Of a DNA stretch of 64,000 bases, positions 18,875 to 27,004 are shown piece after piece (the stretch's first letter is position 1; every line of letters begins with the position of its first letter). The stretch is taken from positions 169,673 through 233,672 of the forward strand of contig WNZI01000001.1 in NCBI GenBank assembly GCA_009728235.1, in the 5' to 3' direction. This DNA comes from Vibrio cholerae. GTDB lineage: Bacteria; Actinomycetota; Actinomycetes; Actinomycetales; Micrococcaceae. The notes under the pieces were generated by a model. That model was not told where the DNA came from. It saw only the letters and a program-made list of their open reading frames with translations, and did not search any database. The translations under genes and the position numbers were made by a program.

Positions 18875-20288
18875 TGAGGGGCCTTTCCTTCGGGTATTCG
18901 TAGTAACGAGGTGTGGAGCGAAGCGCCAGCGCCGTGGCGAGGGTGACTGGTCCGAGCCGACCGGCGAACATCACCACGACCAGGGCCACCTGGCCTGCGG
19001 GCGGGATGCCGGCGGTGATGCCTGTGGACAGGCCCACGGTGGCGAACGCGGAAACCACTTCGAAGAGCACACGGTCCAGCCCGAAGTCGGTGATGAGCAT
19101 GAGGAACATGGTGGCACTGATGACGAGGCCGACAGCGAGCAGGACGATCGAGATGGCCTGCCTTTGTACTGAGCGGGGTAGGCGCTTGCCGAAGACGTTG
19201 ACCGCGGTGCCACCGCTGACCTCGGTGTAGAGGATGAACAGGAGCACACCGAACGTGGTGATCTTCAGGCCACCGGCGGTTCCGGCTGGACCGCCACCGA
19301 TGAACATCAACACGTCCATGGCCAGGAGTGTCACGGGCTGCAGCTGCGCGAAATCGACACTGTTGAAACCGGCGGTGCGCGTCATGGTGGACTGGAAGAA
19401 ACCGGCCAGGAGCTTTTGATCGGGCCGCAGCGCCCCGAGAGTGGCGGGGTTGGACCACTCTGCGGCAGTGATGAAGACCGTGCCGAGGACGAGAAGGACG
19501 ATGGTGCCACTCAGCACCAGCTTGGTGTTGATGTGCCACCTGCGCGGGTACCGGAAGTGCCTGCGCAGTTCGAAGAGGACAGGGAACCCGAGTCCTCCGA
19601 TGATCACCGCGGCGCATACCGGCAAACAGATCCAGGGGTCGGTGACGTAGCCGATGAGGCTGTCGCTGAACAGGGCGAAGCCGGCGTTGTTGAAGGCGGA
19701 TACCGAGTGAAAGACACCCAACCAGAGCGCGTCCCAGAAGCCGTGGTCGTGCCCGAAGAAGAACCGTGCTGCCAGCAGCACCGCCGTGATCGCTTCGACC
19801 ATCAGGGTGATGCGCAGTACTCCGACGAGGACGCTGCGCACATCGCCGAAGCCCACGCTCTTGGTTTCGAGGGCCGTGGAAATCCTCGACCGGAGGCCCA
19901 TGCGCCGGGCCAGCAGCACTCCGAGGAGGGAGGCGAAGGACATGATCCCGAAGCCGCCCACCTGGATCAGGGCGAGGATGATCACGTGACCGGCGCCGGT
20001 CCAGTAGACCGGAGTGTCGACGACGATCAGGCCGGTCACGCACACGGCCGACGTCGCGGTGAACAAGGCCTCGAGGAAGGTGGCACCGCCCGCCCCGACC
20101 TTCGCCATGGGGAGCATGAGGAGCACCGTGCCGACGAGGATCGCCGCCCCGAAGCCGAGCACGATGAACTGGGCCGGGTGGCGAGGGCTCAGGTGCGCAA
20201 CCCAGGACACACTCGTGCGTAAGAATTGGTGTAGGAAAGCGGTGGCGGATGTCCTTGTCTCCCGGACGGTGTCTTTGCTCAACCTCAC
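18867..20288 (-). CDS. ktrB: TrkH/KtrB potassium transporter
   Basis: A 473-residue membrane protein with four channel-like M1-P-M2 repeats. Pore segments are visible as TSAVCVTGL, FHSVSAFNNAGF, STMTRTAGFN and FATVGLSTG, each with the filter Gly. It moves K+ (with Na+ in some homologues) under control of the RCK subunit encoded just downstream. The start is GTG at 20288; the first ~35 residues are cytoplasmic and basic. No regulator is adjacent. Confidence 0.93.
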   Translation of the reverse strand: MRLSKDTVRETRTSATAFLHQFLRTSVSWVAHLSPRHPAQFIVLGFGAAILVGTVLLMLPMAKVGAGGATFLEALFTATSAVCVTGLIVVDTPVYWTGAGHVIILALIQVGGFGIMSFASLLGVLLARRMGLRSRISTALETKSVGFGDVRSVLVGVLRITLMVEAITAVLLAARFFFGHDHGFWDALWLGVFHSVSAFNNAGFALFSDSLIGYVTDPWICLPVCAAVIIGGLGFPVLFELRRHFRYPRRWHINTKLVLSGTIVLLVLGTVFITAAEWSNPATLGALRPDQKLLAGFFQSTMTRTAGFNSVDFAQLQPVTLLAMDVLMFIGGGPAGTAGGLKITTFGVLLFILYTEVSGGTAVNVFGKRLPRSVQRQAISIVLLAVGLVISATMFLMLITDFGLDRVLFEVVSAFATVGLSTGITAGIPPAGQVALVVVMFAGRLGPVTLATALALRSTPRYYEYPKERPLIG

Positions 20289-20528
20289 GGGAATGCTCTG
20301 ACCTCCAAGGCCTGGGTTAGCTGGAAGCGGGCAGTCCGCACCAGTGGCTTACTAAACCCCACGATGAGTGGTCGAAGGGGCGTCTTTACGCGATCTTGAT
20401 ATTCACATGTGAACTTTCTTCACCGTGATCTCTGTATCCCTGGACAGAGCCCTCGTGTTGTTCCGAGTATCGGCTCGCCATGTTGCTTCTCGTTCTTGCT
20501 AGCGTGTCGTACTCGACGGGGAATTTGT

Positions 20529-20700
20529 GCAACAGCCGGCGGCTGGCAGTACCCATCACGACCAGCGAGCTGGTGGAGGCGTATCGGGTAAACGCGTTGT
20601 TCGACGCGCATGGAGGCGATCCGGAGTTCGGGCGCGGCTTCTGGCGGACGAGGCGGGGTTGATGCCGGCGCGGCCCTTAGGAAGCCCTTTGCCTGCTCGA
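20529..20700 (+). mobile_element. IS3-family transposase remnant
   Basis: The plus strand encodes SRRLAVPITTSELVEAYRVN and then ALFDAHGGDPEFG, followed in a shifted frame by RLLADEAG. This matches the region just before the rve core of IS3 orfB (xVNALxDAHRDDPEFGxRxLADE). No catalytic residues or inverted repeats remain. The rest of the 20289-20837 gap holds nothing I can identify. Confidence 0.6.
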
Positions 20701-20787
20701 TCACGGCCCGGCTGACCGCGGAAGCGGCGGGTGTTTCATTGACTAGTTGGTGCGTGTATGTGGCTTCTTCAAAGGCCGCAACACTCA

Positions 20788-20821
20788 GCCCCAGCTCGCC
20801 GTTGAGTGCGGGAGCTGGGGC
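20788..20821 (-). terminator. Stem-loop downstream of the SDR gene
   Basis: Perfect ten-base arms GCCCCAGCTC (20788-20797) and GAGCTGGGGC (20812-20821) with a 14-base loop lie 17 bases beyond the SDR stop. There is no clear U tract, so termination may rely on Rho or the stem may stabilise the mRNA end. Confidence 0.45.
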
Positions 20822-20837
20822 TACGTGGAGCTTGGGG

Positions 20838-21622
20838 TCAGGTGGTGGGAACGGTGCCGCCGTCGATGACGTATTCGGCGCCGAGGATGGCGGAGGCGCG
20901 GTCGGAGACGAGGAACCCGACGAGGTCGGCTATCTCGTCGGTTCTGGCGAAGCGGCCGAGTGGAACGCCGCCGAGACCGTCCATGATGCTCTGTATAGCC
21001 TCCTCCCGTGTAATGCCCTTGCCTTCGGAGATACGGGTGACGAATGCGTCGTAGGCTTCGGTTTCGATTCCGCCGGGGCTGATGGCGTTCACGCGGATGC
21101 CGCGTGGGCCGAGCTCGTTCGCGAGTCCCTTGCTGTAGGTGCGCATCGCAGCTTTCGCGGACGCGTATGCGAGGGATGCCTCATAGAGCGGCATCTGGCG
21201 CTGAATGGATGTGAAGTGCAGTACGACACCGGATCCTGCACCGAGCATGCCCGGAAGGAGAGCGCGGTCGAGTCGCACTGCGCCGAGGAAGTTCAGGTTC
21301 ATCTCGACGAGCCACTGCTCGTCGTGATTACCGCGAACCCGCCGGGCGGCGTCGAGGCGCCACCGACGACGTGCACGAGGATGTCGATCCCGCCCGCGTC
21401 GGAGATCCTCTTCGCGACGGTCTCCGTGCCCTTGGCGGTCGAGGTGTCGGCGACGATGAACCGGTCAGGGAACTCATATTCCTCGGGCATTGACCGCGCC
21501 GACACGTAGACGTCGGCGCGGAGCTCCCGGAGCCTTTCCGCTACGGCCTTGCCCGACCCCTTCGACCCGCCCGTGACCAGCGCTCGGCGACCGTCCAATC
21601 GGTCGCGATCTGTACCTGACAT
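20838..21622 (-). pseudogene. SDR family oxidoreductase split by one missing base
   Basis: Two frames together give a complete ~261-residue SDR. The first (from ATG 21622) has TGGSKGSGKAVAERL and DILVHVVGGASTPPGGFAVIT. The second (to 20838) has NLNFLGAVRL, the Ser strand HFTSIQRQ, YASAKAAMR with Tyr and Lys, and VNAISPGGIETEA. Adding one G near 21321-21324 joins them through ITDEQWLVEMNL, the usual SDR sequence here. The strong agreement on both sides suggests a consensus error or a very recent mutation. It shares a promoter gap with the MarR gene. Confidence 0.85.
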
Positions 21623-21657
21623 TCCACTCTCTCCTCGGCTAGAACTATTGTCATCGA

Positions 21658-21690
21658 GGACAGTAACACAATTGCTGTCCTACAGGACAG
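21658..21690. promoter_or_regulatory. GGACAG/CTGTCC repeats before the SDR gene
   Basis: GGACAG (21658-21663) and CTGTCC (21675-21680) form a dyad, and another GGACAG follows at 21685-21690. The same GGACA core recurs before the MarR gene at 22295-22326, so the MarR protein is the likely binder at both ends of its own gene. Confidence 0.5.
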
Positions 21691-21714
21691 TACCAAGGGT
21701 GCATGGTCGCGGTG

Positions 21715-22245
21715 TCAGGATCCCGGCGGGAGGAGGCCGCGTTCGAGCATGCGGTCGGCAGAGGCAATCGCATCCTTCACGAATCTCTCGGTGAGGTCGG
21801 TGTATTGACGGATGTCGGCGTCAGACCAGCCCTCAAGGACCTCGGCGATCATTCGATCACCGAGAGCGTAGACGCCGCGCGCCGCCTCCTGTCCGGCCTC
21901 GGTGAGGCTGATGAGGGTCGCTCGACGATCGGTCGGGTCAGCCGTCCGTTCCACGAGTCCGTCGCCTTCGAGCCGGCGCACGATCTTGCTCACGTGTGAA
22001 GCTCCAGTCGCCAATACCTCGGAGAGAGCGGTCGGCCGCATCGACCCCCAGGCGAGCAGGTGCCGAAGGGTCTGATGTGACTGCTGGTCGATGCTCTCGC
22101 CGGTCTTGGCGAGAATGTCTCCCTGAATGGCGGGGGAGTCCCATAGGAGGATCAGGGCGCTGAGGTTCGCGAGCAGCTCCGACCGGTACGGGAAGTCGCT
22201 GGCGCGCAGCGACCTCGGGCCATCGGTCTTTCCATTGTCTTCCAC
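21715..22245 (-). CDS. MarR family transcriptional regulator
   Basis: A 176-residue winged-helix regulator: HTH around MRPTALSEVLATGASHVSKIVRRLEGDGLVERT and wing TADPTDRRATLISLT with the DRR signature. It lies between the split SDR gene (same strand, downstream) and the NTF2-like gene (divergent). GGACA-type repeats flank it on both sides. It probably represses both neighbours. Confidence 0.9.
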   Translation of the reverse strand: MEDNGKTDGPRSLRASDFPYRSELLANLSALILLWDSPAIQGDILAKTGESIDQQSHQTLRHLLAWGSMRPTALSEVLATGASHVSKIVRRLEGDGLVERTADPTDRRATLISLTEAGQEAARGVYALGDRMIAEVLEGWSDADIRQYTDLTERFVKDAIASADRMLERGLLPPGS

Positions 22246-22294
22246 GACGCGATCCTATCGATCCGGTGGCTTGATCTCGAAACACTGTCTTCAC

Positions 22295-22326
22295 GGACAA
22301 TATTTGTGATACTGTCCAAAAGGACA
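22295..22326. promoter_or_regulatory. GGACA/TGTCC dyad, putative MarR operator
   Basis: GGACA (22295-22299) and TGTCC (22313-22317) flank an AT-rich 13-base centre that could hold a -10 element; a further GGACA starts at 22322. The dyad sits between the MarR gene and the NTF2-like gene. Confidence 0.5.
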
Positions 22327-22374
22327 CAAAGTAGTCCAGGGATCGACCCACCAGCACAGAAGAGAGAGAGTCAG

Positions 22375-22698
22375 ATGAACGACATCACCCTTCCCAAGGC
22401 CGTCGAAAACTTCGTGGCCGCGAACAACGCCCACGACGTCGATGCCCTGATGGCAACGCTTGCTGCGGACGCGGTCGTGTCGGATGATGGCAGGACCTAC
22501 ACGGACGACGCCGAGATTTGCGCGTGGATCGGCAGCCACCTGATCGCCCCCACGATCGTTATCACCCCGACGTCGTTCGACGGCAACCGCATGGTCGCGT
22601 CGTCCTCCGGCGACTTCCCGGGAAGCCCCCAGCCGTTCACCTTCAAGTTCGACATCGACGGTGACCTCGTCAAAGGCCTGTCGATCGATCTAGCCTGA
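22375..22698 (+). CDS. NTF2-like (SnoaL-type) protein
   Basis: A 107-residue single-domain protein with the NTF2-like pattern: VENFVAANNAHDVDALMATLAADAVVSDDG, a mid-strand IGSHLIAP, and a C-terminal beta-sheet ending FKFDIDGDLVKGLSID. The family covers isomerases, hydrolases and non-catalytic ligand binders, so the role is open. The ATG at 22375 follows a purine-rich AGAAGAGAGAGAG. It is divergent to the MarR gene and probably part of that regulon. Confidence 0.75.
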   Translation: MNDITLPKAVENFVAANNAHDVDALMATLAADAVVSDDGRTYTDDAEICAWIGSHLIAPTIVITPTSFDGNRMVASSSGDFPGSPQPFTFKFDIDGDLVKGLSIDLA

Positions 22699-22765
22699 AG
22701 CGTTGTCGGCCGGAGCGGCTCGTCACCATGCTTCGCCCCGCCCCGGCTTCGAAAGGAGGCAGCCC

Positions 22766-23887
22766 GTGGGGACTATTGGCGAACTGATCGACCCGGCTGT
22801 CATCGTGAGGTTGCGCGACGCGCTGAAAGAAGTGGTGCCGATACTCGACTTCACGGCACTGACGAAAGCTGAACGCGCGATCGCCGGGGTGCGCCTGCGA
22901 GGCAGGGTCGACATCGTGCGAGACGCACTCCTCCACGACGTCCCCGCCGGATTCCCCGCCGCGGAAAGCATGATGTTGGACGCTCTGTTACTGCCGGAAT
23001 TCACGGGATGGATGATCTGGCCGACCACCGAGTTTGTGACGGCACGAGCGGTCCAGGGTGGCTCGACGGCCGACTTCGACGCCGCGATGAGCCTCCTGGC
23101 GCAACTCACCGTCCGCCTCACCGGGGAGTTCGCCGTACGCGACCTGCTGAACGCGAGGCCGCAACGTGCTCTTGCAATCATGCGCACCTGGACCGGTCAC
23201 GAAAACGAGCACGTGCGGCGCCTCGCGACCGAGGGCTCACGGGCGTTCCTACCCTGGGCGAAGCGCGTGCCCTGGCTCATCACCCATCCGGCGGGCACCC
23301 GGACGATCATCGATTCGACCTACCGCGACCCGGCGGAGTACGTGCGCCGCTCAGTCGCCAACCACCTCAACGACCTCAGCCGAGTCGACCCCGCGCTCGT
23401 CACCGAAATCGGGCGAGGCTGGGAAGCGGAACCGGACGCCAACACACCCTGGGTACTCCGCCACGGACTCCGAACACTGATCAAGAAGGCCGACACCGAG
23501 GCCCTGAGGCTGTTGGGCTACACGGGAAGCGGCCTGCGAGTAGACCGGCCCCACCTCTCGAGCTCGACCATCACTCAGGGCGGCACGCTCGGCTTCTCGG
23601 CGGTCGTCTCCAACGAGGGAGCCACCGACGCCGCCGTCGCGATCGATTACTCCATCGGCTTCGTGCGAGCGAACGGGGCGGTGGACCCCAAGACCTTCAA
23701 GCTCGCATCACAGCGACTCGCGCCCGGCGAGAGCGTCGTCGTTACCAAGACCCACTCTTTCCGTCCCATCACCACGCGCACCTACTATCCCGGTCGGCAC
23801 TTCGTGACCGTGCAGGCCAACGGCACCCTGTCACCACAAGCCGCCTTCACCCTCGAATCCGGCGTCGAGACACCCCTCACCACATAG
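22766..23887 (+). CDS. AlkC-type DNA alkylation repair protein with C-terminal Ig-like domain
   Basis: A 373-residue HEAT-like repeat protein. The stretch HENEHVRRLATEGSRAFLPWAKR, then YVRRSVANHLNDLSRVDP, is the AlkC signature; AlkC glycosylases remove N3- and N7-alkylated bases. From ~residue 265 a beta-rich domain (ITQGGTLGFSAVVSNEG, VVTKTHSFRPITTRTYYPGRHFVTVQANG) looks like an immunoglobulin fold, known in some AlkC homologues. The GTG start at 22766 follows AAAGGAGG; the frame upstream of it lacks coding character. A truncated alkylguanine methyltransferase gene follows directly. Confidence 0.88.
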   Translation: MGTIGELIDPAVIVRLRDALKEVVPILDFTALTKAERAIAGVRLRGRVDIVRDALLHDVPAGFPAAESMMLDALLLPEFTGWMIWPTTEFVTARAVQGGSTADFDAAMSLLAQLTVRLTGEFAVRDLLNARPQRALAIMRTWTGHENEHVRRLATEGSRAFLPWAKRVPWLITHPAGTRTIIDSTYRDPAEYVRRSVANHLNDLSRVDPALVTEIGRGWEAEPDANTPWVLRHGLRTLIKKADTEALRLLGYTGSGLRVDRPHLSSSTITQGGTLGFSAVVSNEGATDAAVAIDYSIGFVRANGAVDPKTFKLASQRLAPGESVVVTKTHSFRPITTRTYYPGRHFVTVQANGTLSPQAAFTLESGVETPLTT

Positions 23888-23904
23888 CCACGAGAAGAGG
23901 ACTG

Positions 23905-24020
23905 ATGAGCGACGTCAGGACCGAGTCGTGGAGACCGTCGCGTCGATACCCGCCGGCCGGGTGATGACCTACGGCGACGTCGCGCACGAAGCGCGGACCG
24001 AAGCCCGCGCCGTCGGACGA
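23905..24020 (+). pseudogene. MGMT-type alkylguanine methyltransferase fragment
   Basis: After the ATG at 23905 one base is missing near 23918; restoring it gives MSDVRDRVVETVASIPAGRV and MTYGDVAHEA, the DNA-binding start of MGMT/Atl proteins (IPxGxVxTYGDVA). Homology ends at AVGRV near 24020, before the active-site region, where an oppositely oriented DUF1801 fragment begins. It lies 17 bases after the AlkC gene, so an alkylation-repair pair once existed here. Confidence 0.7.
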
Positions 24021-24228
24021 GTGCGGAAGCCGAGCTTCACCTTGGTTCGGAAGATGTTGCCCACGATGAGGATGCCGTTCAGTTCCACACGGGTGCGCCC
24101 ATGTACTTCCATTTCTCGACGATATCGGGGTCGGCATCGAGGATCGCGCGCCGAGCGTCCTTGAGAATCTGACCGCGCCAGTCGGAATGAGGGGCAATGC
24201 GGTTATCGATGTTATCGGTTGCTGTCAT
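24020..24228 (-). pseudogene. DUF1801 protein fragment
   Basis: From ATG 24228 the minus strand reads ISDWRG-type N-terminus (PHSDWRGQILKDARRAILDADP), then EKWKYMGAPVW. One base is missing at ~24084-24086; with it restored the frame continues ELNGILIVGNIF, RTKVKLGF as in DUF1801 (YdhG-like) proteins. The C-terminal half is absent: at ~24020 the DNA switches to the MGMT fragment on the other strand. A head-to-head deletion joint explains both. Confidence 0.65.
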
Positions 24229-24271
24229 GGAAGGGTTCCTCTCGAAGGGTGATGGAGTCGGAGGGTGCTGG

Positions 24272-24508
24272 TCAGGCTTCGGGCAACGCTGAGAAAACTT
24301 TTCTCGTGTCGCGGTACCAGCCCATGCCCTTGATCGGGTTTCTCCACCGGTTCTTCATCGCCTCGTGCGCGGTCTGATGAGATGTGTCCCCGGATTCGGT
24401 GGTGTCTCTAAGGTGTCGGTCCTGAGCTTTGATAATGTCGTCCGCGGTATCGCCGTGCAGTGTCAGTTCACAGGGACCGCCAAGTTGCTTACAGGTCATG
24501 GCCTTCAT
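24272..24508 (-). CDS. Small DUF1059-like protein
   Basis: A 78-residue protein starting MKAMTCKQLGGPCELTLHGDTADDII, which matches the DUF1059 pattern MKxxxCxxLGxxCDxxxxGxT. The tail (QTAHEAMKNRWRNPIKGMGWYRDTRKVF) is polar and aromatic. No function is established for the family. GGAAG lies upstream of the ATG at 24508. It follows the ECF sigma gene on the same strand after ~120 bases and precedes the DUF1801 fragment; these small families often co-occur. Confidence 0.7.
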   Translation of the reverse strand: MKAMTCKQLGGPCELTLHGDTADDIIKAQDRHLRDTTESGDTSHQTAHEAMKNRWRNPIKGMGWYRDTRKVFSALPEA

Positions 24509-24627
24509 CAGTGCTTCCTTCCGTCGTGGTATCCCACTCGTGGACCAAGTGAGGGTTGCACTTCTATGACGAGTGGGACAGCGCGAAGGTGACCGCAAGC
24601 CGTAGATAAGCCAGGAGTGAATGCCGG

Positions 24628-25467
24628 CTACCTTCGGTGGTTCTCGGTTCGTCGGGTGAGTGAGCTCAGAACGTCCGGCTGAGCCCGGAAGGTGATGCTG
24701 TGGACGCGGCCGTGCGTGATGGTGAAGTCGAACGCCACCCGAGGCTGTCCTAAGTGGAACCACGCAGCACCAGGACGCCCGCTGATGAGGACAGGTAGTG
24801 CTGCTTGCGCGGCACCGTCGAACATCACTGCGACGTTGTGTCGTCCTTCAATCCGTCGAGGTGTGCCCGTTGCGATGGCTTCGGTATCTGCGGTGAGGAC
24901 AACATCGAGGGCGAGGAGGTGCAGAAGACGCGCGAAGTCCCCGCCCCGGGCCGCTGCAAGGAAAGCGTCAACCACCTCCCAGGCAGCGGGAGTCCCTTCT
25001 GGTGCGCTGTCCGCGACCTTGGAACGCGCCCTGGACGCCAGTTTGCGCGCAGCTGCTTGCGAGATGTCGAGAATATTCGCAATAGTGCGAAAGTCCACGC
25101 TGAAGGTGTCATGCAGGATGAAAGCCACGCGCTCGGTAGGCGAGAGGCGTTTGAGGACGATGTGCAGGGCAACTGCGACGGTGTCCGCCAGCACCACATG
25201 CTCGGCCGGATCCTCAGCAAGCTCTGCATGGGCCAGATCCGTTTGTTCTCTTGGTTCGGGAATCTTCGAGCGGAGACGGTCCAAACACAGACGGGTCGTG
25301 ACCACAGTCAACCAAGCAGGCACACTGTCGATCACGCTCTCAGTGCCGCGAAATCGTATCCACGCCTGCTGAACGATGTCCTCACCCTCGGCCCGATCGT
25401 CAAGCAACCCAGCGGCTATCCGCACAAGCCGAGTACGCTCCGCCTCAAATTCTTCGATCTGGCTCAT
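24628..25467 (-). CDS. ECF sigma factor, SigJ-like with SnoaL C-terminal domain
   Basis: A 279-residue ECF sigma factor. Region 2 spans ~8-70 (RTRLVRIAAGLLDDRAEGEDIVQQAWIRF, AWLTVVTTRLCLDRL). Region 4 spans ~105-155 (LSPTERVAFILHDTFSVDFRTIANILDISQAAARKLASRAR). A SnoaL-like domain follows from ~165 (VVDAFLAAARGGDFARLLHLL), a fusion typical of ECF41/SigJ groups, where the tail modulates activity. No anti-sigma gene is adjacent, as usual for that group. The ATG at 25467 is the natural start; upstream in-frame sequence is non-coding. Confidence 0.92.
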   Translation of the reverse strand: MSQIEEFEAERTRLVRIAAGLLDDRAEGEDIVQQAWIRFRGTESVIDSVPAWLTVVTTRLCLDRLRSKIPEPREQTDLAHAELAEDPAEHVVLADTVAVALHIVLKRLSPTERVAFILHDTFSVDFRTIANILDISQAAARKLASRARSKVADSAPEGTPAAWEVVDAFLAAARGGDFARLLHLLALDVVLTADTEAIATGTPRRIEGRHNVAVMFDGAAQAALPVLISGRPGAAWFHLGQPRVAFDFTITHGRVHSITFRAQPDVLSSLTRRTENHRR

Positions 25468-25535
25468 AGGTCCACACCATAGACCGTGCCCCGCTATGCC
25501 ACGCCCTAGGTCTGTGGCCTGCTCTGCGGCGTGAT

Positions 25536-26453
25536 TCAGTGCGCCGGAACCGCGGGCACGGGGAAGGTCACTCCTGTGAGTTCCTCGGAGACGGTCCATA
25601 GGCGCTGCTGAATGGCCTGATCGTGGGACTCAGGACTGGAGGTCACAATTTTCGGGTATCCCCGAACTTCGCCGCGTCCGCTGGGGCCGTAGTACTGACC
25701 GCCGATGGCAGCTGTGTCGGTGGCTGCACGCACTGTGGGCAGGGCCCCCATCTCGGCTCCCTGGAGGAGTAGCGGAGCGAACCAGGTGATCGGCAGCCGG
25801 AATGCCGCTGGTACGTTGCGAGTGAGTTCGGTATTGGAAACGCCGGGGTGAGCGGCTAGGGCGACCGTGGTGCCGTGGGAAGCCAGGCGCCGCTGCAGTT
25901 CATAGGTGAACATGAGGTTGGCAAGTTTGGCCTGACCGTAGGCGCCGGCGCGGCTGTAGGAGCGTTCCCACTGCAGGTCATCGAAGTGGATGTCGGCTTG
26001 GATACGGTGGCCGGTACTGCTGACGGTCACGATGCGGGAGCCGGGAACGGGCAGGAGACGGTCCAGCAGCAGGCCTGTGAGTGCGAAGTGGCCAAGGTGG
26101 TTGGTGCCGAACTGCAGCTCGAAGCCGTCGGCGGTGGTTCGCTTCGGCGTGTACATGACACCGGCATTGTTGATCAGGAGATCAATCCGCGAGTAGTCGC
26201 TACGGAGATCGGACGCCGCCGAGCGGACCGAGTCCAGGGACGTCAGGTCGAGGGCCTGCACCCTGACATCTCCGATGATGCGCTCCGCTGCCTGCCTGCC
26301 CTTCTCGACATTGCGGACGGCGAGGATCACGGTAGCGCCGTGTTCGGCAAGCATCCGGGCGGTCTCGAAACCCAGCCCGGTGTTGGCGCCGGTGACGATG
26401 GCTACCCGGCCCTGCTGGTCGGGAATCTGCTGTTCGGTCCATGGAACGCTCAT
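25536..26453 (-). CDS. SDR family oxidoreductase (second paralogue)
   Basis: A 305-residue SDR with TGANTGLG, NNAGVM, VSSTGH and YGQAK, nearly the same as the protein at 14637-15554 in length and motifs. Differences cluster at 85-100 and at the C-terminus. It has no adjacent TetR gene but carries the same GACCANTGGTC palindrome and half-site upstream. It lies last in a same-strand run behind DoxX, FMN reductase, luciferase-like and MarR genes, though the gap and its own operator suggest a separate promoter. Confidence 0.93.
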   Translation of the reverse strand: MSVPWTEQQIPDQQGRVAIVTGANTGLGFETARMLAEHGATVILAVRNVEKGRQAAERIIGDVRVQALDLTSLDSVRSAASDLRSDYSRIDLLINNAGVMYTPKRTTADGFELQFGTNHLGHFALTGLLLDRLLPVPGSRIVTVSSTGHRIQADIHFDDLQWERSYSRAGAYGQAKLANLMFTYELQRRLASHGTTVALAAHPGVSNTELTRNVPAAFRLPITWFAPLLLQGAEMGALPTVRAATDTAAIGGQYYGPSGRGEVRGYPKIVTSSPESHDQAIQQRLWTVSEELTGVTFPVPAVPAH

Positions 26454-26498
26454 GATGCTCCTAAAAACTAGTGGTCTGTTGAAAGTAGAGAGTTAAGC

Positions 26499-26509
26499 GA
26501 CCAGTGGTC
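26499..26509. promoter_or_regulatory. GACCANTGGTC palindrome upstream of the second SDR
   Basis: GACCAGTGGTC is a perfect palindrome matching the site at 15604-15614, and an ACTAGTGGTCTGTT half-site lies closer to the start (26468-26481). With no local TetR gene, regulation in trans by the TetR at 15654 is the simplest reading. Confidence 0.6.
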
Positions 26510-26553
26510 TGGTCGGCGGCGCCAGGTTCGCTTTTCCGAACCTTCGGGCGCGG

Positions 26554-26919
26554 TCAGGAGATCGCGACGAAGCCGAGTGTGGCTGCAGCGATCGACAGCA
26601 CGCCTAAGACGAGCGGCGGGGTGACCGGTTCGCGACGGCGTGCGTGGACGATGACCGCCCCGATCATGAGCACGGCCAGCCCTGCAGCGGCGATGGGGCT
26701 GAGGATGGGGGCGATCGAGGTCAGCAGGGGCAGCACGAGCCCGATTGCACCGGCCACCTCGAGGGAGCCGATCACCTTGATTGCGGCGGCGGAGAAGTCC
26801 TCAGCCCACGGCATGCCGCTGTCGATGAGAACCGAGCGGGGACGAAGAAGCTTCATTACACCGGCGCCGAGGAATGCGAGAGCGAGGAGGCCGGTGATGA
26901 TCCATAGTGCGATGAGCAT
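26554..26919 (-). CDS. DoxX family membrane protein
   Basis: A 121-residue protein with four hydrophobic segments and the DoxX-like pattern FLGAGVMKLLRP, then GSLEVAGAIGLVLPLL. DoxX-type proteins are linked to quinone or thiosulfate redox in some organisms and otherwise uncharacterised. GAAGGAC lies seven bases before the ATG. It is on the same strand as the FMN reductase upstream (~85-base gap) and may be co-transcribed with the luciferase module. Confidence 0.82.
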   Translation of the reverse strand: MLIALWIITGLLALAFLGAGVMKLLRPRSVLIDSGMPWAEDFSAAAIKVIGSLEVAGAIGLVLPLLTSIAPILSPIAAAGLAVLMIGAVIVHARRREPVTPPLVLGVLSIAAATLGFVAIS

Positions 26920-27004
26920 GAGTGTCCTTCGTGAGGGTGAGTACGGATGCTATGGGTGGGTCTGGTCGAGGTGGTGGTGGAGGGTCGCCGTTGGGAGCCG
27001 GTGG

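Noticed and set aside
18307..20043. A 578-codon minus-strand frame across the ktr genes
   Set aside because: It is an alternate frame of ktrB and ktrA; the real frames carry all conserved motifs.
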